NCBI GenBank assembly: GCA_041191405.1
Contig: JBEEOW010000002.1
Span: forward strand, 124,001 to 188,000
Direction: 5' to 3'
Origin: JBEEOW01 sp041191405
Lineage (GTDB): Bacteria; Bacteroidota; Bacteroidia; Cytophagales; UBA9547
Length of the DNA: 64,000 nt
Made by a program: the position numbers and the translations under genes. The notes beneath the pieces were generated by a model. It saw nothing but the letters and a program-made list of their open reading frames with translations, did no database searches and was not told the origin of the DNA. Each line of letters opens with the position of its first letter. Positions within the stretch are counted from its first letter, which is position 1. Below are positions 26,169-35,775 of the stretch, piece after piece.

Positions 26169-27062
26169 TTATTTCATTACATCTGTTGAGTCGTTATCAT
26201 CAATGGTATCTTGCGGTTGAATTGCATCTTTTGGTTTAAGTTTTTGCAATCTATCTTCAACCACTTTATCAAAAATAACCTTACCTTTTATGTCCCATTC
26301 TTTTAATAAAACAGGTGGCGTAGTTTTATCTAAGTATGAATGTGGGTACTTAATTTCTTTTTTCTTTTTATAGGCAGCATCGTGATACTCAAACCACAAA
26401 CCTATTTTTACTCCATTTTTGTATTTACCTTGCATTTTAATATTTCCACTTGGGTAATATGCAAAATATTCTCCTTCAAGTACTTCTCCAACTTTGGGGA
26501 TTACTTCATTTACTTTTTTTCTATCTGAATCAAAATAAGTTATTTCCGCTTCTTTTGCCCAACCTTTGTTGTATTTTACTTTGTCGATAAGTATAAAATC
26601 TTTGTCGTATTTTTCCCAACGAGCATGTTTGGTTCCTACATAAAAAACACCTTCTTCTATTACTTGTCCACCAATCATTTTTTTGTAAGGCCCATGTAAA
26701 ATTTGGGCATAAGGCAATTCCTTTTCTGTGATTCTAGTGCTTACAATACGTTGTTTGGTCATATCGTACCAGTAAACATCTTTTACATAAGGGTTTGGTG
26801 TTTCATAAGTTTTGAGCACAAAAAATATTTCAATGGTTTCTCTATTTCCTTCACCTGTACGGGTAAATAGTTTTCTACATTTTTTACCGTAGAAAACATT
26901 TTTTTTCATTTTTTTCTGTTTTTTAACCTCTTCTTCTTTGCGTTGCTCAACAGTTAATTTCAAAGTAGGAACAGTATCTGTTTTTAGTTTATCAGGTTTT
27001 TCTACCTGAGCAAAAGTGCAAAAAGTAATAAATGAAAGTATAGTTATTAATAGGTATTTCAT
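26169..27062 (-). CDS. Exported MORN-like (YwqK-type) repeat protein
   Basis: 297 aa with signal peptide MKYLLITILSFITFCTFAQ. A Lys-rich segment (VEQRKEEEVKKQKKMKKNVF) precedes repeats of the form GEYFAYYPSGNIKMQGKYKNGVKIGLWFEYHD, the MORN/YwqK pattern (G-xx-xxYYxxG-xxxxxGxYxxGxxxGxW). The end is acidic (DTIDDNDSTD). The molecular role is unknown; such proteins are common in Bacteroidota envelopes. It lies upstream of the HtrA gene and downstream of htpG on the same strand, a folding-stress neighbourhood. Confidence 0.75.
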   Translation of the reverse strand: MKYLLITILSFITFCTFAQVEKPDKLKTDTVPTLKLTVEQRKEEEVKKQKKMKKNVFYGKKCRKLFTRTGEGNRETIEIFFVLKTYETPNPYVKDVYWYDMTKQRIVSTRITEKELPYAQILHGPYKKMIGGQVIEEGVFYVGTKHARWEKYDKDFILIDKVKYNKGWAKEAEITYFDSDRKKVNEVIPKVGEVLEGEYFAYYPSGNIKMQGKYKNGVKIGLWFEYHDAAYKKKKEIKYPHSYLDKTTPPVLLKEWDIKGKVIFDKVVEDRLQKLKPKDAIQPQDTIDDNDSTDVMK

Positions 27063-27129
27063 TGTGTCATTTTTATTTTCAATAACGAAAAGTATTAAAT
27101 ATTAAGTATAATAACAAGCTATATTTCCT

Positions 27130-27157
27130 TAATTAATAATGAATAATTAGTAATTAA
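27130..27157. repeat. Four-unit heptamer array (htpG - MORN-like gene gap)
   Basis: Four phased units TAATTAA, TAATGAA, TAATTAG, TAATTAA. The low complexity makes it weaker evidence than the other arrays, but it is in 7-nt phase and sits in the same kind of gap. Confidence 0.6.
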
Positions 27158-27179
27158 GAAATTGTTGAAAATAAAAAAT

Positions 27180-27211
27180 ACCCATGATAAGTTTCTTCAC
27201 TTATCATGGGT
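27180..27211. terminator. Terminator of htpG
   Basis: A perfect 12-bp stem (ACCCATGATAAG / CTTATCATGGGT) with an 8-nt loop and A/T tracts on both sides, 10 nt beyond the htpG stop. Confidence 0.9.
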
Positions 27212-27220
27212 AAAAAAGAA

Positions 27221-29032
27221 TTAGTTTTTAGAAATCAATTCTAAACTTCTGTTGATGAATGAAGTTAAATCAGCACCAGTAAGCATATTTTGAGATAACA
27301 ATGCTAAATCATACGCTTGTTTAGCTAATTTTTCTTTTTCTTCGTCAGATGCTTTGATGATGCTTTGCACCAAACTATGGTTTGCATTAATTACCACTTG
27401 ATGCATAGTTGGGAACATTCCGCCCATACCACCAGCTCTGTTCATTTCCTGCATTCTGCGAATAAACTCAGGTTGAGTTACAGTAACAGGTAAATCCAAC
27501 GTACTTAATGGTTGCACAGAAACATTCATTTTGGTATCATTAATTACTTTTTCAAATAATGATTTTACTGAAGTTTCTTCATCTGCACTTAAAACCGAAA
27601 TTTCAGCTTCGTCTTTTTCAATTAATTTGTTAGATGTATCAGCATCAACACGTTTGATAGATGTTTTTTCGAGTTTTTGCTCTAACATTCCAACAAAATG
27701 CGAATCAATTACAGTATCTAACAATAAAACATCGTAGCCTTTGTTAGTTGCAGCTTTGATGAAAGTATCTTGTCTTTCTGGTTCGTTTGTATAAATCCAT
27801 ACGTTTGAACCATTTTTATCAGTTTGTAAATCAGCCGTTTTGGTTTTATATTCTTCTAGATTAAAATATTGGTTCTCAATATTTTTCACTAAACAGAAAT
27901 CTTTAGCTCTGTCATAAAACTTCTCATCGCTCAACATACCATATTTTACAAAGATTGAAATATCATTCCATTTGTCTTGGAAAGCATTTCTATCAGCTTT
28001 GTACAATTCTGATAATTTATCTGCCACTTTTTTAGTGATATGCGCATTGATTTTTTTCACATTTCCATCAGCTTGTAAGAAACTTCTAGAAACATTCAAA
28101 GGAATATCTGGTGAATCAAGTACACCATGTAGCAACATTAAAAACTCAGGAACAACATCTTTAACTTCATCAGTAATAAATACTTGACGAGAATAAAGTT
28201 GAATTTTGTTTCTTTGAATTTCTAATTCTTTTTTGATTTTTGGGAAATATAAAATTCCAGTTAAAGTAAATGGATAATCTACATTTAAGTGAATCCAGAA
28301 AAGTGGCGCTTCTGCCATTGGATATAACTTTTTGTAGAAATCTAAATAATCTTGCTCAGATAATTCAGAAGGATTTTTTGTCCAAAGAGGCTGCGTTTCG
28401 TTAATTACTTCGCCTTCAAATTCAATAGTTACTGGTAAAAATTTGCAATATTTTTCAAGAATACCTTGTAATTTGAAATTTTCTAAGAAATCTAAAGAAT
28501 CCTCAGCAACATGAAGAATAATATCAGTTCCTCTTTCAGTTTTATCAGCTACATCAATAGTAAATGAGGTTGAACCATCGCACTCCCAACGAGCCGCTTT
28601 ATCTTCCTCTCTAAATGATTTTGTGATAATTTCAACATTTTCAGCAACCATAAATGCTGAGTAAAAACCAAGTCCAAAGTGACCAATGATTTGTTTTTCA
28701 TCACCTTTGTCTTTGTATTTTTCAATAAACTCAGTTGCCCCAGAGAATGCAATTTGATTAATATATTTTTTAATTTCTTCAGCATTCATACCAATACCAT
28801 TATCTGAAATGGTAATAGTTTTTGCATCTTTGTTTACTGAAACTTTAACTTTAAGTTCACCAAGTTCACCATTAAACTCGCCAATTGATGATAACTTTTG
28901 AAGTTTTTGTGTAGCATCAACAGCATTTGAAACGAGTTCCCTTAAAAATATCTCGTGATCAGAATAAAGGAACTTCTTGATAATAGGGAAAATATTCTCG
29001 GTGTGGATTGAAATATTACCTTTTTCCTGCAT
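27221..29032 (-). CDS. htpG: Hsp90 chaperone HtpG
   Basis: 603 aa, usual bacterial length. N-terminal GHKL ATPase domain with FLRELVSNAVDA, ISDNGIGMN and IGHFGLGFYSAFMVA; middle domain with DSPDIPLNVSRSFLQ; C-terminal dimerisation domain ending NRSLELISKN. It starts MQEKGNISIHTENIFPI. It is an ATP-dependent cytoplasmic chaperone, normally heat- or stress-induced. It is divergent from manA and has a strong terminator, so it is monocistronic. Confidence 0.97.
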   Translation of the reverse strand: MQEKGNISIHTENIFPIIKKFLYSDHEIFLRELVSNAVDATQKLQKLSSIGEFNGELGELKVKVSVNKDAKTITISDNGIGMNAEEIKKYINQIAFSGATEFIEKYKDKGDEKQIIGHFGLGFYSAFMVAENVEIITKSFREEDKAARWECDGSTSFTIDVADKTERGTDIILHVAEDSLDFLENFKLQGILEKYCKFLPVTIEFEGEVINETQPLWTKNPSELSEQDYLDFYKKLYPMAEAPLFWIHLNVDYPFTLTGILYFPKIKKELEIQRNKIQLYSRQVFITDEVKDVVPEFLMLLHGVLDSPDIPLNVSRSFLQADGNVKKINAHITKKVADKLSELYKADRNAFQDKWNDISIFVKYGMLSDEKFYDRAKDFCLVKNIENQYFNLEEYKTKTADLQTDKNGSNVWIYTNEPERQDTFIKAATNKGYDVLLLDTVIDSHFVGMLEQKLEKTSIKRVDADTSNKLIEKDEAEISVLSADEETSVKSLFEKVINDTKMNVSVQPLSTLDLPVTVTQPEFIRRMQEMNRAGGMGGMFPTMHQVVINANHSLVQSIIKASDEEKEKLAKQAYDLALLSQNMLTGADLTSFINRSLELISKN

Positions 29033-29094
29033 AATTTTATTAAGATAAGTTTTTTATGTAACTTGGCTCTTTCAAAATATGTTCCATTATATAC

Positions 29095-29117
29095 TACACT
29101 GACAAGCTGACAGTGTA
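29095..29117. promoter_or_regulatory. Inverted repeat between htpG and manA (possible operator)
   Basis: TACACTG and CAGTGTA with a 9-nt spacer, about 18 nt before the manA ATG. It is a candidate binding site for a dimeric regulator; no family can be assigned. Confidence 0.35.
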
Positions 29118-29134
29118 ATACTTGCTAAAATTTG

Positions 29135-30112
29135 ATGACTAATTTATATCCATTATTTTTTGAACCAATATTTAAAGATAAGATTTGGGGAGGTAATACG
29201 CTTCATTATAAGCTAGATAAGCCAGTTTCACCAGATAGAAAATGTGGCGAAAGTTGGGAAATTTCTGGCGTAAAAGGTGATGAAAGTGTAGTTGCAAATG
29301 GTGAATTAAAAGGCAAAAATTTGTCAGAGTTGCTTAATGAATTTAAAAGTAAGCTAGTTGGCGAGCATGTATTTGCACAAAGCAGTAGTGAATTTCCTAT
29401 TTTGATTAAATTTTTAGATGCAGCCGATGATTTGTCCATTCAAGTACATCCTTCAGATGAAATAGCACTAGAACGCCATAATTCTCTAGGTAAAACAGAA
29501 ATGTGGTATGTGTTGGATGCCGAAAAAGATGCCAAATTAAATGTAGGATTTAATAAAAATGTTGAAAAAGATGAGTATTTAAAATTGCTTGAAGCTAAAA
29601 AGTTAGACACTATACTTAACTATGAACGAGTAAAAGCAGGTGATGTTTTTTGTTTGCCAGCGGGTAGGGTTCATTATATAGGGAAAGGAATTTGTATTGC
29701 TGAAATTCAAGAAACATCTGATATTACTTATCGAATTTATGATTTTGATAGAGTAGATACAGAAGGTAATAAAAGAGAATTACACACCGATTTAGCACTT
29801 GATTGTATTGATTTTGGTTTTCATGAAGAATATAAAACCATTTATCAAGATGAACTAAACAAACAAATAAATTTAGCTAACAATCAATATTTCAAAACTA
29901 ATAAACTTATTTTAGATAAAGATTATCATGTACCTACTAAGGCAAAAGATAGCTTTGTAATTTATATGTGTTTAGGTGGAAATGCTTCCATTTCATTCAA
30001 TAATCAAACATATTCTATTTCTTTGGGTAAATCTGTTTTAATACCCGCTGAATGTGACAACTGTATTATTGAACCTGATAATGAAGTTACTTTACTTGAA
30101 GTATATTTGTAA
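29135..30112 (+). CDS. manA: Mannose-6-phosphate isomerase, class I (short form)
   Basis: 325 aa from the ATG at 29135 (a TTG one codon earlier is open but unnecessary). It interconverts fructose-6-P and mannose-6-P, feeding GDP-mannose and glycan synthesis. Signatures: N-terminal YPLFFEPIFKDKIWGG, zinc-site residues in SIQVHPSD and GKTEMWYVLDA, and PAGRVHYIGKG. It is the compact Firmicutes/Bacteroidota type, about 320 aa instead of about 390. It is monocistronic between the divergent htpG and the repeat protein gene. Confidence 0.95.
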   Translation: MTNLYPLFFEPIFKDKIWGGNTLHYKLDKPVSPDRKCGESWEISGVKGDESVVANGELKGKNLSELLNEFKSKLVGEHVFAQSSSEFPILIKFLDAADDLSIQVHPSDEIALERHNSLGKTEMWYVLDAEKDAKLNVGFNKNVEKDEYLKLLEAKKLDTILNYERVKAGDVFCLPAGRVHYIGKGICIAEIQETSDITYRIYDFDRVDTEGNKRELHTDLALDCIDFGFHEEYKTIYQDELNKQINLANNQYFKTNKLILDKDYHVPTKAKDSFVIYMCLGGNASISFNNQTYSISLGKSVLIPAECDNCIIEPDNEVTLLEVYL

Positions 30113-30229
30113 GATTTGAATAAAAATTTTCTAAAAAAAGTTTTTTAAAAAAATATTTAATCAAAATTGACAACGATTAGAATGGAAAGTAAGTATACCC
30201 AACTTATATTCTAACCTTTGCCAATATTC

Positions 30230-33200
30230 ATGATTAAAAATATAATCACATTTCTATTTGTTTGTATTTCAACTTCACTTTTTGCTACAACATTTACTGC
30301 AAGTACCGGAACATGGAGTTTATTAACTTGGTCGCCTGCTGGCCCTCCAGGAGCAAGTGATGATATAATAATTCCAACAGGTGTTACCGTAACTATGGAT
30401 GCTGATTATACAACATCTGCAACATTAACTTTACAAGGTACAGGAACTATTGAAATGGCTGGTTATAATTTAACTGTTGGAAGTTTAACTGCTGCTGGTG
30501 CTGCTGTAATTAATAATGGTGGAGCTTTGGCAACAATATCTATTGGAAGTGCAAATACTAGTACCTCTTATACAGGAATATTTACTGGGCCTATTTCAAT
30601 TACTAAATCAGGAAGTGGCACTTTAACCCTTTCTGGTTCAAATACTTTTACAGGAAATAACACAATTACAAACAACGGCACAAATACATTTACTATTTCT
30701 GGCACAAATAGTTTTGGAGGAAATGTTACAATTGCAAATAGTAACACTGGATCATTAACTATTTCTGGGACAAATACATATTCTGGAACAGCCTCAATAA
30801 CTAATAGCTCATCAGGTTCTTTTACTTTTTCAGGGGCAAATACTATTTCTGGAGCTGTAACTGTAACAAATGATGGTACTGGAAGTATTTCGTTTAATAT
30901 AGGTAATACATTTTCTAATGATGTTAATATAACAATTAGCAATACAGGAAGTGTCATTTTTGGGAATACTAGTGGAACAACATTGTTTAATGGAAATATT
31001 GTTTTAAATAGAACATACAATGCCTCATCTTCAAATTATGCAATGTTATACCTCGGAAATAGTGGCTCTGCATCTCTAGCCGATGGTAAGACGATTACTT
31101 GCAATACATCGGCATATATACGTTTTAAGAATTTTACACAAATAGGTACTACTGCTCAGGTGATAAATGCTGGAAGTGCTAGTGGTTCTACCAATGGAAC
31201 TCTTTATTTTGACAGTGGTACAACTTTTAATGGTGATCTTACTGCAAGTGGACGTTGGTTGTTTTTAAGTGGAGGTACATTTAATGGCACTACAACTTTA
31301 AATAAAACGGGTGGTAATGATAATGGATCTACAGGAAATTTAATTTTTAATGGCCCAACAACCATCAGCAACTCAAATGGTGGAGGTGCGAAAATACAAA
31401 TCAATTCAGGTTCTACAATTACAATGAATAATACTTTAACTTTTGCTGGTTCAAGTACAATTCAGATTTCTTGTGCAATTGCTAATGGAGGATATTTAAT
31501 TACTAACAGCAATACAGGATCTGTTTCTTTCGAAGGTATAGTAAGTGGATCGGGAGGCATAACTAATTCTGGTTCTGGAACACTTGCTTTGTCTGCTGCC
31601 AATACTTATTCTGGTACTACCACAATTTCTGCGGGCTCAATTTCATTATCGAACGCTACAGCATTAGGAGATGTATCTGCAGGTACTGTAGTAGAGTCAG
31701 GAGGTTCTCTTAATTTAAATGGCATAACATATTCCTCAGCAGAATCTGTCACCATTAGCGGTACAGGAACATCGTCCGTTGGTGCTATCCGAAATGGAAG
31801 TTCAACCACAGCTACATTTCCAGGATTAATTACCCTTGCAGCAAATAGCTCCATATTAGGAAGTACTGGTTCTATAACTTTATCAAATACTGGTACAATT
31901 ACAGGGTCTGGTTATACTCTTACTCTTAGTGGTAATACCGGTGGTACAGTAAATAGTATTATAGGCACCGATGCTGGCGGAATTACAAAATCAGGTACAG
32001 GAACTTGGACACTTGCGGGGGCCAATACATACACTGGTGCAGCATCAATTAGTGCTGGTATATTAAAACTTGGTAGTGTATCCGCATTAGGTACAAATGC
32101 TTCTGGAACTACGATAACATCAGGTGCTGCATTAGATTTAAACGGTTATGTATTGTCATCAGCTGAGGCATTAACAATAAGTGGAACAGGAGTTTCATCT
32201 GGTGGAGCTTTGATAAATACAGGCGCTGCAACTTCTTATTCAGGTTCTGTAACTTTAGGAGCTGCAACTACAATTACTACAGCAAATGATATTACTTTAT
32301 CTGGTACCATTTCTCCAAGTACTTATACATTAAGTAAAGCAGGTACTGCTTCATTAATTTTAGATAACAATACTGTTACAATTAGTGGTTTAACTATATC
32401 AGCCGGAACTGTAAATGCTAGCACTGCCACATTAAATTTAAGTGGTGCATTTACAAATAGTGGTACATTTACATGTGGGACAGGTACTGTTAACTTTGTG
32501 GGTTCGGCTGCCCAATCAATTCCTGCTTTAACTTATTATAATTTAACCTTAAATAATACCACTTCGCCAGCAACTTCAGCAGCAACTTTAGCAGGCAATA
32601 TTTCTGTTGGCGGAACATTAACACTAACAACTGGAGTGTTAAACACAAGTACATATACTATTGATTTAGGAGCAAATGGTTCAATATCAGAATCAAATCC
32701 ATCTGTATTAGCTCCAACCTCTTATGTAACAGGTTATGTATCTGCCACTCGAAACATAGGTTCAACAAGTGGAACTGTTACTTTCGGTGGACTTGGTGTA
32801 GAAATTACTGAAACAACCCAAACAGATAATTCAACAGTAGTAACTCGAAGAACAGGAACTGCAAGTTCAGGTAATAGTAAATCAAGTATTTTAAGATATT
32901 TTGATATTACTCCAACAATAGATGCTGGGTTAAATGGTACTTTGGTTTTTCACTATACCACTGCTGAAATTGCTTCTCATACTGAGGGTAATTTAAAAAT
33001 GTATAAAGCTAATTCACCTTATACAACATGGACAAAACAATCTTCATCATCTGTTGATGAAACTAGTAATACAGTTACATTAACAGGAATAACAGATTTC
33101 TCACGTTGGACAGCTTCAGATCAAGTAACTCAGCCACTTCCAGTTAACTTTTTAAGTTTTAGCGTGAAATCAGAATCAGGTATCAATAAATTAACTTGGT

Positions 33201-33706
33201 CAACAGCAAGTGAATTAAATAATGATTATTTTGAAATTGAACTTTCAAATAATGGAATTGATTTTACTATGATTGATAAAATTAAAGGCGCAGGAACAGT
33301 TAATACTATTTCGGAATATGTTTATTTTGACTCAAAATCAAATCAAAATAACAGTTCATATTATAGATTAAAACAAGTTGATTTTGATAAAAATCATAGC
33401 TATTCTTCAATTATAAATTCCAAATTAACTGATAAATTTCAACAATTTAGCATTTATCCAAATCCATTAAAATATGGAGATATTTTACAAGCTAGATTGA
33501 ATAATATCTCAACTGAATCAGAATCAATTGTAGTTAAAATATTCGATTTATCAGGAAAATTGATACTGCAAAATGATTTTCAAAATATTAATAATCAATT
33601 TACTACTGAATTGATTGAACAAAACTATTCACTTAAAAGAGGGATTTATTTAGTCGAAATTAAAACTTTGAATAATAAATTTGTTGAAAGATTAGAAGTT
33701 GAGTAA
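30230..33706 (+). CDS. Large beta-strand-repeat (autotransporter-associated repeat) protein with T9SS type A signal
   Basis: 1158 aa from the ATG at 30230, chosen because it gives a normal signal peptide (MIKNIITFLFVCISTSLFA). Residues about 30-780 are Gly/Ser/Thr/Asn-rich beta-helix-type repeats, with units such as GSGTLTLSGSNTFTGNNTI and GTWTLAGANTYTGAASIS that match autotransporter-associated PATR repeats. A spacer with LPVNFLSFSVKSESGINKLTW follows, then the T9SS type A C-terminal domain from FSIYPNPL to the end. No autotransporter barrel is present, so export is by T9SS. It is a probable surface adhesin or matrix protein. The plain repeats make recombination likely. Confidence 0.85.
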   Translation: MIKNIITFLFVCISTSLFATTFTASTGTWSLLTWSPAGPPGASDDIIIPTGVTVTMDADYTTSATLTLQGTGTIEMAGYNLTVGSLTAAGAAVINNGGALATISIGSANTSTSYTGIFTGPISITKSGSGTLTLSGSNTFTGNNTITNNGTNTFTISGTNSFGGNVTIANSNTGSLTISGTNTYSGTASITNSSSGSFTFSGANTISGAVTVTNDGTGSISFNIGNTFSNDVNITISNTGSVIFGNTSGTTLFNGNIVLNRTYNASSSNYAMLYLGNSGSASLADGKTITCNTSAYIRFKNFTQIGTTAQVINAGSASGSTNGTLYFDSGTTFNGDLTASGRWLFLSGGTFNGTTTLNKTGGNDNGSTGNLIFNGPTTISNSNGGGAKIQINSGSTITMNNTLTFAGSSTIQISCAIANGGYLITNSNTGSVSFEGIVSGSGGITNSGSGTLALSAANTYSGTTTISAGSISLSNATALGDVSAGTVVESGGSLNLNGITYSSAESVTISGTGTSSVGAIRNGSSTTATFPGLITLAANSSILGSTGSITLSNTGTITGSGYTLTLSGNTGGTVNSIIGTDAGGITKSGTGTWTLAGANTYTGAASISAGILKLGSVSALGTNASGTTITSGAALDLNGYVLSSAEALTISGTGVSSGGALINTGAATSYSGSVTLGAATTITTANDITLSGTISPSTYTLSKAGTASLILDNNTVTISGLTISAGTVNASTATLNLSGAFTNSGTFTCGTGTVNFVGSAAQSIPALTYYNLTLNNTTSPATSAATLAGNISVGGTLTLTTGVLNTSTYTIDLGANGSISESNPSVLAPTSYVTGYVSATRNIGSTSGTVTFGGLGVEITETTQTDNSTVVTRRTGTASSGNSKSSILRYFDITPTIDAGLNGTLVFHYTTAEIASHTEGNLKMYKANSPYTTWTKQSSSSVDETSNTVTLTGITDFSRWTASDQVTQPLPVNFLSFSVKSESGINKLTWSTASELNNDYFEIELSNNGIDFTMIDKIKGAGTVNTISEYVYFDSKSNQNNSSYYRLKQVDFDKNHSYSSIINSKLTDKFQQFSIYPNPLKYGDILQARLNNISTESESIVVKIFDLSGKLILQNDFQNINNQFTTELIEQNYSLKRGIYLVEIKTLNNKFVERLEVE

Positions 33707-33720
33707 ATCGTAAAAAACTA

Positions 33721-33753
33721 AAAGCAGATATTGAAAAGAATCTGCTTTTTTTT
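33721..33753. terminator. Terminator between convergent repeat-protein and nnrD genes
   Basis: Stem AAAGCAGAT / ATCTGCTTT with a long T-tract, 15 nt after the stop at 33706; the T-tract abuts the nnrD stop codon (33752). Confidence 0.88.
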
Positions 33754-34573
33754 ATGAATATAAAGTTTTAAACGCCACTCCTAAATTTTCAATTACATCT
33801 GTAATAAGCATACTTTCAGTACTTTGTTCATTTTTTAAACAAATGTCTGCAGCTAATCCATGAATATACACACCTAGTTGAGCTGCTTCAAATGGTGAGT
33901 AGTTTTGAGCTAATAATGCTGTAATAATTCCTGTAAGTGCATCGCCAGAACCACCTTTGGCTAAACCAGCATTACCTGTGGTGTTAATAAATGTTCCATT
34001 TCCAGAGGTTACAATAGATTTAGCATCTTTTAAAACAATGATTATATTATGATGCTTTGCTTTTTCTATGGCAGTTTTAATTCGATTTTCATGTGAGGAA
34101 TGTGTTCCAAAAATTCTGTCAAATTCCTTGGGATGAGGAGTAAGAATCGTGTTTTGTGGTAAAATTTCTAAAAGTGATTTATTATTTGCCAACATATTTA
34201 AAGCATCGGCATCTATAACTAAATTACATTTTGTCTTTTTACAAACCTGTATCAATAATTGCTCATTATCAATACCTAAAGCCGGACCAATACCTATTGC
34301 ATTGTATTTTTCAAAATCTATATTTGAATTTTCTCTATTCCAAAGTATTGCTTCTGGAATAGAAATTTGCAAAATAAAACGTTCATCTTCAGGAATATTT
34401 ACACTAAGCAAACCTGTTCCAGCTCTTAAACAAGCCTTCGATGCAATCACCGCTCCACCCATCATCATTTTTTGCCCTGCAATTAATAACGAATGACCAT
34501 TAGTGCCTTTGTGTGAATTAGTATCCCTTGGTTTGAAAATTGATTTAATGTATTGTTCTGTAAGTGGTTTCAT
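33752..34573 (-). CDS. nnrD: ADP-dependent NAD(P)H-hydrate dehydratase
   Basis: 273 aa, ribokinase-like fold. It repairs damaged NAD(P)HX. Family marks: HKGTNGHSLLIAGQKMMMGGAVIASKACLRAGTG at the N-terminal half (pieces of the YjeF C-domain signature), GIGPALG, ILTPHPKEFDR, and the nucleotide/catalytic loop NAGLAKGGSGDALTGII. It is the dehydratase half only; in many bacteria it is fused to the NAD(P)HX epimerase, which is not adjacent here. It is the last gene of the DapB-like/antiporter/nnrD run, 23 nt after the antiporter stop. Confidence 0.93.
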   Translation of the reverse strand: MKPLTEQYIKSIFKPRDTNSHKGTNGHSLLIAGQKMMMGGAVIASKACLRAGTGLLSVNIPEDERFILQISIPEAILWNRENSNIDFEKYNAIGIGPALGIDNEQLLIQVCKKTKCNLVIDADALNMLANNKSLLEILPQNTILTPHPKEFDRIFGTHSSHENRIKTAIEKAKHHNIIIVLKDAKSIVTSGNGTFINTTGNAGLAKGGSGDALTGIITALLAQNYSPFEAAQLGVYIHGLAADICLKNEQSTESMLITDVIENLGVAFKTLYS

Positions 34574-34596
34574 TTGGTAATCGTTATGCTTTGGTT

Positions 34597-35772
34597 TTAA
34601 GTATCATTTTCGGATTTTTTATAAATTATCATACCAATCATCATAATTAGTGCTGTTAAAATTATAACTTGAATAATTAATGATTTATTAATTATAAAAA
34701 TTTGTTGTTCTGAAGGGATTGATAGAAATAGTAGAATGGTTATTAATCCTCTTGGTGCTATATACACCAAAGGATCAGCATTTAAACTAAATGTTTTAAT
34801 AGTAATAAATCTAACTAAATATATGAAAACAGTAATAGATAAAGATAATAGGATAGTATTTGTATTTAACACATCAGTTATTTCAATTAAAAAACCAAAA
34901 AGCATAAAAAATAATGCTCTTATTAAAAATGCAATTTCTGCTGTAATTTCTTTAAATTTTATTACTTCTTTACTGAAATTTATTGGATGGAATTGTTGGA
35001 TAAATTTATAATTTCTTAATTCATCAATATTTCCCATAAATAAGCCAAATATTAAAATAAATAATAATGCAGGCAAATGAAATATTTTAGATACTGAATA
35101 CACCATTAACACCATCAGAATCATTGGTATAAATTTAATATGATGTTTTACTTTATTTAAAAATCCTGCTAATAATAGTGTGGCAACAAAAGAAATTACC
35201 AACATTAAAATTAATTCTAAGCTAAATATTGTAATTGATTGTGTACCAATATTATCATTTAAACTTATGAAATTAAACATAATAACTCCAAAAATATCAG
35301 ACAAACTACTTTCATAAGTAATGAATTCTTTTTGATTTTTGGGTAAATTAATAGCACTTGGGATAGAAATGGCACTACTAATAATTGCTATAGGAATACA
35401 GTTAGTTAATGCTATTTTTAAAGGAATATTGAAATAAATGTGTACAAAATATGCTACACCTAAACTTGTGATTAATAAAGGTAAAAATGCAATAATTGAA
35501 GATTTTAAAATAAGAGGTAATTTTGTTTTATTGATATCAAGTTCTAATGAACCTTCTAAAACAATTAATATTAAACCAACTGTTCCAAGAATAGGTAGTA
35601 TAAGATTTAAATCTGGAATATTTAAATTAAAATTGCTTGTGATAAGTTTTACAGTGAAACCTAAAAGTAATAATAAAATCACTGATGGTATCTTAGTTTT
35701 TGAAGTAGTAATATCAAAAATATAAGCTATTAAAACCAGAATTGAGAGGGTTATAATTATAGTTACTGTCAT
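34597..35772 (-). CDS. Cation:proton antiporter (CPA family)
   Basis: 391 aa, about eleven or twelve hydrophobic segments. The start MTVTIIITLSILVLIAYIFDI and the sequence KIPSVILLLLLGFTVKL resemble the first helices of NhaP/KefB-type exchangers, and YESSLSDIFGVIMF contains the acidic SD pair expected in the ion-binding helix. No cytoplasmic TrkA-N domain is attached, so it is the bare membrane domain. It probably exchanges Na+ or K+ for H+. Its ATG is 3 nt from the stop of the DapB-like gene, so the two are tightly coupled, and a CLC transporter lies just upstream. Confidence 0.85.
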   Translation of the reverse strand: MTVTIIITLSILVLIAYIFDITTSKTKIPSVILLLLLGFTVKLITSNFNLNIPDLNLILPILGTVGLILIVLEGSLELDINKTKLPLILKSSIIAFLPLLITSLGVAYFVHIYFNIPLKIALTNCIPIAIISSAISIPSAINLPKNQKEFITYESSLSDIFGVIMFNFISLNDNIGTQSITIFSLELILMLVISFVATLLLAGFLNKVKHHIKFIPMILMVLMVYSVSKIFHLPALLFILIFGLFMGNIDELRNYKFIQQFHPINFSKEVIKFKEITAEIAFLIRALFFMLFGFLIEITDVLNTNTILLSLSITVFIYLVRFITIKTFSLNADPLVYIAPRGLITILLFLSIPSEQQIFIINKSLIIQVIILTALIMMIGMIIYKKSENDT

Positions 35773-35775
35773 AAA

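Noticed and set aside
29095..29117. CIRCE heat-shock operator near htpG
   Set aside because: The inverted repeat does not have the TTAGCACTC-N9-GAGTGCTAA sequence of CIRCE and lies nearer manA.
30568..31020. 150-codon minus-strand frame with repeated Val-Pro-Glu pattern
   Set aside because: It mirrors the Gly/Ser/Thr repeats of the T9SS surface protein; the periodicity comes from the opposite strand.
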